A DNA stretch of 13,466 nucleotides. It comes from Victivallales bacterium (GTDB lineage Bacteria > Verrucomicrobiota > Lentisphaeria > Victivallales > SZUA-371). The notes below the pieces were generated by a model that saw only the letters and a list, made by a program, of their open reading frames with translations, did no database searches and had not been told where the DNA came from. Both the position numbers and the translations under genes were made by a program. The stretch lies in NCBI GenBank assembly GCA_028691155.1, contig JAQUZV010000031.1, positions 1 through 13,466 of the forward strand, given 5' to 3'. Positions 1 through 4,994 of the stretch are shown piece after piece (position 1 is the stretch's first letter; every line of letters starts with the position of its first letter).

Positions 1-416
1 AGTTCGTCCAGGGAACGCCGCAGGGCGTCGATCCGACGGCGAATGGCCGGGCGGACCGCGGCGGGGGTCTGCGGGGTGAAATTGGGTATGTGCATCATGA
101 CCACTCCGGTGCCGCCAAGTTCCGCCCACATCCGTAACCGGTTGACCACCAGTTCCACTCCGGCCCGGCGCTGGTATTCGATTTCGGCATACCAGCACTT
201 TTCCACCCCGGCCGAACCGTGAACATCCAGAAGCTGCAGTCCGTATTGCCGCAACCAGCCGGCCAGCGCGGTAATTTCCGCGCGACCGTAAATAAAATCG
301 GTACACCAGTGATGGCACCAGTGCAGATGGGTGAAACCGGCGGCGGCAATCGCGGCCAGAACCGGTTCCGGATTGCCGGCGTCGCCGAGTACGTCGGTAT
401 TGATCGCCAGTTGCAT
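1..416 (-). CDS. Sugar phosphate isomerase/epimerase (xylose isomerase-like TIM barrel), 3' part outside window
   Basis: The first 138 codons are present; the gene runs off the left edge. The protein begins MQLAINTDVLGDAG and continues with a segment rich in His, Trp and Cys (HLHWCHHWCTDF, about residues 31-42), then a strand ending LLDVHGSAG and another ending VVMMHIPNF. Alternating short beta strands and helices with His and Asp at strand ends are typical of the AP-endonuclease-2/xylose-isomerase-like TIM barrel, whose members isomerise or epimerise sugars with a divalent metal. The substrate cannot be told. The start at 416 has AGGAG eight bases upstream. It is divergent from a TrmB-type regulator, with a putative operator at 440-457 between its promoter and start, so sugar-dependent control by that neighbour is likely (inference). 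Confidence 0.8.
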   Translation of the reverse strand, partial: MQLAINTDVLGDAGNPEPVLAAIAAAGFTHLHWCHHWCTDFIYGRAEITALAGWLRQYGLQLLDVHGSAGVEKCWYAEIEYQRRAGVELVVNRLRMWAELGGTGVVMMHIPNFTPQTPAAVRPAIRRRIDALRRSLDE

Positions 417-439
417 GATTCGTTCTCCTGAGGTTTGAG

Positions 440-457
440 TGTCATAAAAAATTGACA
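440..457. promoter_or_regulatory. Putative operator copy 1, TGTC-N10-GACA
   Basis: The sequence TGTCATAAAAAATTGACA has arms TGTCA and TGACA around an A-rich centre. It covers the -35 box of the plus-strand promoter and lies just downstream of the predicted minus-strand transcription start. It matches the site at 517-534 at 15 of 18 positions, and all three copies are preceded by AG. Being next to the regulator suggests TrmB-family binding; this is inference. Confidence 0.5.
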
Positions 458-481
458 ATATTGGCGAGTATAACGTAAAAT
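452..481 (+). promoter_or_regulatory. Candidate sigma70 promoter for the TrmB-family gene
   Basis: A perfect TTGACA (452-457) is followed after 18 bases by TAAAAT (476-481). It overlaps the divergent minus-strand promoter at 467-494. Its -35 box forms part of the right arm of the putative operator at 440-457, so a protein bound there would block RNA polymerase. Confidence 0.45.
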
Positions 482-494
482 AACTGGAAATCAA
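467..494 (-). promoter_or_regulatory. Candidate sigma70 promoter for the isomerase gene
   Basis: On the minus strand TTGATT (494 to 489) is followed after 16 bases by TATACT (472 to 467). Transcription would start near 460, giving a leader of about 45 nt that runs through the putative operator at 440-457. The assignment rests on consensus matching only. Confidence 0.45.
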
Positions 495-516
495 GTAATT
501 GATGCGATAAAATAAG

Positions 517-534
517 TGTCGAAAAAAATAGACA
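517..534. promoter_or_regulatory. Putative operator copy 2, TGTC-N10-GACA
   Basis: The sequence TGTCGAAAAAAATAGACA lies 77 bp from copy 1, start to start, and 15 bp before the chosen ATG of the TrmB-family gene. It overlaps an in-frame GTG at 516, which argues against that codon as the true start. It would sit in the transcribed leader of the regulator, consistent with autoregulation. Confidence 0.5.
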
Positions 535-548
535 TAATGGAGGAAAAT

Positions 549-1286
549 ATGGAAGCGGAGGCGCTGCGGCAACTGGGATTCGGCGAACGGAAGGCGACCT
601 TGTATCTGACATTGTTGACGATGGGGCGGGGGACGGCCGCCGAGTTGGCGGCGGCGGCAAAAATCAAACGGACCACGGCTTACGATCTGTTGGCGGAGCT
701 GACGGCGGATCACCTGGCGGCGGTGACTTTTGTGGGCAATAAACGTTATTTTGTCGCGGAGCCGCCGGAGCAGCTTCAGACATTGGCGGCGCGCCGGGTT
801 CAGGCGGCGGATCGGCTGATGCCGGGACTGAAGGAGTTGTTTTATCGGCATGCCGACCGGCCGCGGGTGCGCTATTTCGAGGGGGCGGAAGGCATTCGCC
901 GCGTCCATGAGGAATTGTTGAAGGTGAAAAACCGGGAATACTTTTATTTCGGCTCGATTTCCGGTTTTGTCGACGCGTTGGGGCGGGATTATCTGGAACG
1001 TTTTGTCCGCCGTCGCATCAGTCGCCGGATCTGGTCTTATGCCATTCGCATTCGTTCCCAGGAAATCGATTCACCGCTGCTGCTGCCCGGGAATGAAAAT
1101 TATCGCCGGGTCCGTTATTTGTCGCGTTCGCTGCCGGACAATGTGGCCAGTCTGACCTTTTACGACGGCAAGATTGCCATTTGTTCCACCTCGCACGAGA
1201 ATTATGCCATGATTGTGGAAAGTTGGGAGATGTACACGATTTTGAAGCTGGTATGGGATTGCATGTGGGACGTGGCCACGGCATAG
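549..1286 (+). CDS. TrmB-family transcriptional regulator
   Basis: The 245-aa protein has an N-terminal winged helix-turn-helix of the TrmB type at about residues 5-65: LGFGERKATLYLTLL leads into GRGTAAELAAAAKIKRTTAY, then a wing near FVGNKRYFV. Residues about 75-100 look like a dimerisation helix. The rest (EYFYFGS, later YDGKIAICS) resembles the phospholipase-D-like effector domain of TrmB relatives. TrmB proteins are mostly archaeal sugar regulators, with scattered bacterial members. I chose ATG 549 because GGAGG precedes it by 5 nt; an in-frame ATG at 537 and GTG at 516 have no comparable site. The gene is divergent from a sugar isomerase and bracketed by three similar inverted repeats. 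The effector is unknown. Confidence 0.82.
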   Translation: MEAEALRQLGFGERKATLYLTLLTMGRGTAAELAAAAKIKRTTAYDLLAELTADHLAAVTFVGNKRYFVAEPPEQLQTLAARRVQAADRLMPGLKELFYRHADRPRVRYFEGAEGIRRVHEELLKVKNREYFYFGSISGFVDALGRDYLERFVRRRISRRIWSYAIRIRSQEIDSPLLLPGNENYRRVRYLSRSLPDNVASLTFYDGKIAICSTSHENYAMIVESWEMYTILKLVWDCMWDVATA

Positions 1287-1314
1287 TGTCGAAAAGCGGC
1301 GACAGCATTTTTTT
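1287..1314 (+). terminator. Terminator-like hairpin that also matches the operator motif (copy 3)
   Basis: Directly after the TAG of the TrmB-family gene, TGTCG (1287-1291) pairs with CGACA (1300-1304) around an 8-nt loop, followed by GC and ATTTTTTT. That is a short intrinsic terminator. The 18 bases at 1287-1304 also fit TGTC-N10-GACA, preceded by AG as in the two upstream copies, and share AGTGTCGAAAA with copy 2. It may serve as terminator, operator or both. Confidence 0.5.
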
Positions 1315-1336
1315 CTTTCGCCGGGCATTTTGGGCA

Positions 1337-1364
1337 GATATTTGCATCGGTTCTGGATATTTGC
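1337..1364. repeat. Direct repeat GATATTTGC, two copies with a 19-bp period
   Basis: GATATTTGC occurs at 1337-1345 and 1356-1364. The first copy is followed by ATCGG and the second by CGAATCGG. The 19-bp period is close to two helical turns, as for direct-repeat operators. It lies about 70-97 bp upstream of the lipoprotein start. A -10-like TATAGT follows at 1400-1405, and a small inverted repeat (GGAGT, 6 nt, ACTCC) lies at 1371-1386. No clear -35 box is visible. Confidence 0.4.
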
Positions 1365-1433
1365 CGAATCGGAGTTATTTTACTCCTTAATGATTGGCGT
1401 ATAGTATGAACACCCAACGGAAGAGGGTATGAA

Positions 1434-2153
1434 TTGAGGAATATCCGTAATATTATATCCGGTTTTCTGGCCGTGGTGCTGGCCGTGACGTTTGCCGGTT
1501 GCGGCAAGAAACCGGCCCCGGAGCCGCCATTGGACGAAATCAAACTGGTGTTGCAGATTTATCAGGATCTGGGCGCCCGGCGACATGAACAGGCGGCGGC
1601 GCAGATTTCCCGACTGATTGCCATTCAGCAGGAGAATGAGTTTCTTTACCAACTGCGCAGTTCCGAATTGGACAACGTCTATTTGGAGCGGGTTCAGCAG
1701 TTGGTGGCGGCGGATAAGCTCGATGCGGCGCTGCAATGTCTGAAAGAGGCGGAATTGCAGTTGGGCCGCAATAAGAGGATTACGGATTTGAGTGCCGAAC
1801 TGACCATGATCGATCGGATTCGTCGCCTGGTTGTGGCGGTGGAAGCTCCCGCCAATGGCGCCGCAATGGAAAAAGATGCGACCCAATTGAAATTGCTGCT
1901 GGAAGAATATCCGCCGGGTCAGCCCTATATTCCGCTGGTGGACCAGAAGATTCGTCTCAGTCAAATCCTGCAGGTGCGGGAACAGCAGCGGGCGCTCTTC
2001 AGTATTTATTCCGATATTGCCCGGGCCGGCAGTCGGGGCGACAAAGATATGGCGGCGGTGCTGACAGCGGTGCTTCTGGCCGCCGAGCCGGATCAGAAAA
2101 CCCTGGATTTGGCCGACTATGTTATTCAGGCCTGCAATAAAAATAAAAAGTGA
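1434..2153 (+). CDS. Helical outer-membrane-type lipoprotein of unknown function
   Basis: The 239-aa protein starts at TTG, with AGAGGG (1422-1427) six bases upstream; the nearby ATG at 1429 is out of frame and stops at once. The N terminus is a lipoprotein signal: RNIRN, a hydrophobic stretch to about residue 20, and a lipobox-like FAGC with Cys23. Gly follows the Cys rather than Asp, so outer-membrane sorting is expected. A proline-rich linker (KKPAPEPP) leads into an almost entirely alpha-helical body rich in Leu, Ala, Glu and Gln, reminiscent of TPR-like repeats, though I cannot define repeat units. It overlaps the parvulin gene by 35 nt, so the two are probably one transcript acting in the same envelope compartment. 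I do not recognise a named family. Confidence 0.72.
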   Translation: MRNIRNIISGFLAVVLAVTFAGCGKKPAPEPPLDEIKLVLQIYQDLGARRHEQAAAQISRLIAIQQENEFLYQLRSSELDNVYLERVQQLVAADKLDAALQCLKEAELQLGRNKRITDLSAELTMIDRIRRLVVAVEAPANGAAMEKDATQLKLLLEEYPPGQPYIPLVDQKIRLSQILQVREQQRALFSIYSDIARAGSRGDKDMAAVLTAVLLAAEPDQKTLDLADYVIQACNKNKK

Positions 2154-3183
2154 ATTTATTCTGACGGCAACGGTATTGCTGTCGCTGCTTCCCGCCTTGC
2201 TGCGGGCGGCGGAGCCGGAGCGCTGGAATTTTATTCCGGAGCCGGCGGCGCTTTGGGATGGACAACCGCTGGGGCGGGGCGAAGTCGTAACGTCTTTACG
2301 GCAAAGGATGCCGGAAGAGTCATGGCGCCGCATGACGCCGGATGAGTTGCTGGCGGCGGCGCGGCGTCAGGTGGATCAGTTGATCGGGCGGCGGCTGTTG
2401 GAGCAAATGATTGCGGCGGCGGGGATCAGCGTGACCGGAAAAGAAATTGCGGCGCGTTTCGACGAACTGGTGGCGCATATGACTCCGGTCCAGCATGAGA
2501 TGCTGTTGGCCAGGTGGCGACGGGAGAAGATTTCCTTTCGTGATTTTCTGGCGGTGGCGGCGAAGGATAAGGATACCCGGTTCGAATTGGCGTTGCGGCG
2601 GCTTATTGCACTTAAATTTCCCGGGCGTCTGGCGATCGGCGATGACCGTTGCGAGGCATACTACCGTGAGAATCAGACCCTGTTCGAGCGTCCGGTTCGT
2701 CTCGATGTCAGCCGGATTTACCTTTCTTTTGCCGTCGAGAAGCAGCGTTTGCACTCGCAGCATCCCGACTGGTCCGAAGCGGTGTTGACGCAGCGCAGCG
2801 AACGCAATGTCCGGCAAAAAATCGGCATGATTGCCCAATTGGCGCGTTCCGGCGATTTTGCCGCGCTGGCCCGGCAATACAGCGATTGTCCCAGTGCGGC
2901 GAATGGCGGCAGGCTCGGTTCTTTTGCCCGTACCGACGACATTGACCCGGCCATGGCCAAGGTTATTTTTGCTCTGGCTCCCGGAATGGTCGGCGAGGCG
3001 ATGGCGTGGGAGGGGGGATATCAACTGTTGCGGGTGAATCGGGTTGTTCCGGCCGGTTATGCGCCTCTGGCCGAGGTGGTCAACTTCATCCGTGAGGATT
3101 TGCAGGGGCGGCTGATGGCCGAACTGGCGGCCCGACTGGTTAGGGAAGAACGCGGTCGTCATCGGATTGTCGTTAATTTCTGA
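2119..3183 (+). CDS. Exported peptidyl-prolyl cis-trans isomerase, parvulin (SurA/PpiC-like)
   Basis: The 354-aa protein would catalyse proline isomerisation and act as a folding factor outside the cytoplasm. It has a Sec signal peptide: basic MLFRPAIKIK, a hydrophobic core LTATVLLSLLPALL, and likely cleavage around Ala30-Ala31. Residues about 45-190 are a charged helical region like the SurA/PrsA chaperone part. The parvulin domain covers about 195-310 and contains the family signature SDCPSAANGGRLGSF at 255-269, followed by FALAPGMVGEAM and GYQLLRV. A C-terminal helix follows. ATG 2119 lies inside the lipoprotein gene, with a 35-nt overlap and no strong ribosome site, so translational coupling is likely. 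No alternative ATG keeps the signal peptide. It probably assists outer-membrane or secreted proteins, perhaps with the lipoprotein (inference). Confidence 0.85.
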   Translation: MLFRPAIKIKSEFILTATVLLSLLPALLRAAEPERWNFIPEPAALWDGQPLGRGEVVTSLRQRMPEESWRRMTPDELLAAARRQVDQLIGRRLLEQMIAAAGISVTGKEIAARFDELVAHMTPVQHEMLLARWRREKISFRDFLAVAAKDKDTRFELALRRLIALKFPGRLAIGDDRCEAYYRENQTLFERPVRLDVSRIYLSFAVEKQRLHSQHPDWSEAVLTQRSERNVRQKIGMIAQLARSGDFAALARQYSDCPSAANGGRLGSFARTDDIDPAMAKVIFALAPGMVGEAMAWEGGYQLLRVNRVVPAGYAPLAEVVNFIREDLQGRLMAELAARLVREERGRHRIVVNF

Positions 3184-3208
3184 GGACCAACAGGCGGCGG
3201 GGAAAATA

Positions 3209-3976
3209 TCAGAGGCGAAAACCCCGGTTGTTCAGTATTCGCGGGGCGTTTTTCAGTATTTTGAGGAAGAATACCGGATAGGCGATAAACCATGGCTGCC
3301 CATAGCGGCGTTTGACTTTCAGTTCATCCCGCAGGCAGGACAGAATATTGCTGTCGGCCAGGCCTCCCTCGCGGAAAAAAGCGATAAGTTCCGGGACGTA
3401 AAGCGGTTTGAGGTTGAACTTGTTTACGGCGCGGTACATGAAATCATAATCGCCCAACAGTCGGAAAGAAGCGTCATAAGTGCCGATACGTTCGTAGATA
3501 CGACGCGGACAGAACATGGATGGATGCGGGGCGAAGGCCCCCGTTTTGACCTTGGCCGGACGAAAACCTCTGACTCTGCCGCGATGTTCATATTGCACAT
3601 CACCCCAGAAAATATATTCATCGAGACTTTTTCCTTCGAATGCATCGGCCACCTTCTGCAATGCCTCGGGGAAATAATAATCGTCGGAGTTGATGATGCC
3701 GACGATATCGCCGGACGCCCGGGCGATGCCCTTGTTCATGGCGTCATAAATGCCCCGATCCGGCTCGCTGGTCCAGTAAGCCAAACGGTCTTCGTATCGA
3801 CGGATAATATCCGGCGTGCCGTCGGTCGAGCCGCCGTCAATAATAAGGTACTCGAAATTATCATAATTCTGGGATAAAACACTTTCAACGGCCTTTTCGA
3901 GATATGCCGCGCTGTTGTAGCAAACCGTAATTACCGATATTTTCAAGTTGGTACTCATTTTTTTCAGCGGCGCCAT
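3209..3976 (-). CDS. Family 2 glycosyltransferase (GT-A fold)
   Basis: The 255-aa enzyme would transfer a sugar from a nucleotide sugar to a glycan or lipid acceptor. The GT2 core reads LKISVITVCYNS (11-22), LIIDGGSTDGT (44-54), EPDRGIYDAMNKGIARASGD (71-90), then the metal-binding INSDDYY (96-102). RLLGDYDFMYR (172-182) carries the likely catalytic Asp, and PHPSMF precedes it. This resembles colanic-acid or capsule-type transferases; donor and acceptor are unknown. The chosen ATG 3976 has AGGA ten bases upstream; ATG 3958 (MSTNLK) is a close alternative. The frame stays open to 4168, but that extension reads like non-coding sequence and lies upstream of the predicted promoter. The gene stands alone, converges on the parvulin gene with 25 nt between stops, and is richer in A/T than its neighbours. 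Confidence 0.87.
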   Translation of the reverse strand: MAPLKKMSTNLKISVITVCYNSAAYLEKAVESVLSQNYDNFEYLIIDGGSTDGTPDIIRRYEDRLAYWTSEPDRGIYDAMNKGIARASGDIVGIINSDDYYFPEALQKVADAFEGKSLDEYIFWGDVQYEHRGRVRGFRPAKVKTGAFAPHPSMFCPRRIYERIGTYDASFRLLGDYDFMYRAVNKFNLKPLYVPELIAFFREGGLADSNILSCLRDELKVKRRYGQPWFIAYPVFFLKILKNAPRILNNRGFRL

Positions 3977-4115
3977 GCCGTTTTTTTCCTGTAAGCCTGC
4001 CGGCTCCGGTTCATGGTTGTGAAACTTTGCGCCATGCTTTTTCCGTCTGTTGTTGCAACCGAATTCGATAAGCGTGGTAAAGCCGATATGCCACCGCGAA
4101 TCATTATGGGGAAAA

Positions 4116-4144
4116 ACTCTAATCAGTCGAGTTCGTTTTTTCAA
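4116..4144 (-). promoter_or_regulatory. Candidate promoter of the glycosyltransferase gene with an overlapping inverted repeat
   Basis: On the minus strand TTGAAA (4144 to 4139), 17 bases, then TAGAGT (4121 to 4116) match sigma70 at 5 of 6 and 4 of 6 positions. Transcription would start near 4109, leaving a leader of about 130 nt. An inverted repeat AACTC (4115-4119), N9, GAGTT (4129-4133) spans the -10 box and half the spacer, so it could be an operator. Confidence 0.42.
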
Positions 4145-4289
4145 CTTCCCATACTGAAATTCCCTCATATTTGTTGGTCGCGACTTTGGGGGGAAGGTGT
4201 ATTTTGTCCGGGGAGATATGACCGCGCTTGGCGACGGAACGGCAATTTTGTTCTTTCCGGCCCTTGAAAGACCGGCGGGGAAACATTAC

Positions 4290-4373
4290 ATATGGTTATT
4301 TCATATTGTCGGGATGTTTTGCAACATCTAACCGGTCCGTTGCCGGGCGTAGCTTCGTCGTGGGACGCCGGTT
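4290..4373 (+). other. Possible structured RNA leader of the nitroreductase gene
   Basis: Three potential stems follow in order: ATATG (4290-4294) with CATAT (4302-4306); GATGTT (4313-4318), loop TTGC, AACATC (4323-4328); and AACCGG (4330-4335) closing with CCGGTT (4368-4373) around about 32 nt that can pair further (CGT 4338-4340 with ACG 4365-4367). It ends about 50 nt before the start codon. I cannot match it to a known riboswitch class, and the pairing may be chance. Confidence 0.25.
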
Positions 4374-4426
4374 GCGGCGAGGACAAAATCTTACCGGGAG
4401 TCGGGCTGATGAGTGTTGGAGATGAA

Positions 4427-4933
4427 ATGATGGCGATTTTCCATCGCCGTCACAGTTGTCGCCATTATCTGGAGCGGGAAGTGAGCGAGGAGGCCTTGGC
4501 GTTCTGTCTGGAGGCGGTGGCGTTGGCGCCGTCGGCCTGCAACCGCAAGCCGTGGCAGCTGGTAACGGTGCGCGATCCGGAATTGCGGTTGCAAATCTGC
4601 CGGCACGGCTTACTGCCGGGCATTCCGATGCCCTGGCTGGCGGGCGCTCCGGTCATTATGGTGCTGTGCGCGCGGCGGGAACTGGTAACGCACCGGCTGG
4701 CTCCATTGTTTTCCGGGATTGATTATTTATTGCTGGATTGCGGCATAGCCGGTGAGCATTTGGTTCTGGCGGCGACGGCGCTGGGACTGGGTACCTGCTG
4801 GATCGGCTGGTTCAGGCCCCGATATGTGAAAAAGCTGCTGCATTTGGGGTGGGGCGTACAACCGGTGGCCCTGATCAGTGTGGGTTATCCGGCGGAACCG
4901 GCCGATTCGATCTCGGCGGCGAGAGGGGAATGA
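4427..4933 (+). CDS. Small nitroreductase-family flavoprotein
   Basis: The 168-aa protein has the hallmarks of FMN-dependent nitroreductase-like oxidoreductases. HRRHSCRHY near the N terminus matches the RRSxRxF phosphate-binding motif, APSACNRKPWQLV (about 34-46) matches APSxxNxQPWxF, and GLGTCWIGWF (about 122-131) matches the conserved C-terminal FMN motif. At under 170 residues it belongs to the short subgroup, often annotated only as nitroreductase; it would be a cytosolic NAD(P)H-dependent reductase of unknown substrate. ATG 4427 has GGAG five bases upstream. ATG 4430 shares this site, and ATG 4409 (GGGAG eight bases upstream) is possible and adds six residues. It converges on htpG with a shared hairpin between them. 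Confidence 0.85.
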   Translation: MMAIFHRRHSCRHYLEREVSEEALAFCLEAVALAPSACNRKPWQLVTVRDPELRLQICRHGLLPGIPMPWLAGAPVIMVLCARRELVTHRLAPLFSGIDYLLLDCGIAGEHLVLAATALGLGTCWIGWFRPRYVKKLLHLGWGVQPVALISVGYPAEPADSISAARGE

Positions 4934-4940
4934 AACGATT

Positions 4941-4973
4941 CGGGACCGGTGCGTCTTAACGACACCGGTCCCG
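4941..4973. terminator. Bidirectional hairpin terminator between nitroreductase and htpG
   Basis: CGGGACCGGTG (4941-4951) and CACCGGTCCCG (4963-4973) form a perfect 11-bp stem with an 11-nt loop. It lies between the nitroreductase stop (4933) and the htpG stop (4995). T-tracts are weak on both sides, but the position between convergent genes and the stem strength favour a shared terminator. Confidence 0.65.
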
Positions 4974-4994
4974 CTGATCATTTATAACAATCTG

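Larger units (their letters stand above)
3977..4426. other. Gene-free region between divergent glycosyltransferase and nitroreductase genes
   Basis: About 450 nt in which I find no convincing gene on either strand. It is richer in A/T than most of the window. It holds the minus-strand promoter with its inverted repeat (4115-4144), small perfect palindromes such as GTTGCAAC and CGAATTCG, and a run of possible hairpins before the nitroreductase (4290-4373). I could not find a well-placed plus-strand promoter. Confidence 0.6.

Noticed and set aside
516..548. GTG start at 516 or ATG at 537 for the TrmB-family gene
   Set aside because: Neither has a good ribosome site. GGAGG at 539-543 serves ATG 549, and 516 overlaps the putative operator.
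1406..1432. Eight-codon open frame ending 1 nt before the lipoprotein TTG
   Set aside because: It has no ribosome site, and its ATG abuts a -10-like TATAGT, so it is probably not transcribed. Too short to support as a leader peptide.
3198..3226. CGGGG...CCCCG inverted repeat between the parvulin and glycosyltransferase genes
   Set aside because: Only 5 bp of stem with a 19-nt loop reaching into the glycosyltransferase coding end. Not convincing as a terminator.
3977..4168. N-terminal extension of the glycosyltransferase to 4168
   Set aside because: The extension has no ribosome site and atypical composition, and it lies across and upstream of the best promoter (4116-4144). GT2 proteins normally begin just before the KISVITVCYNS strand.
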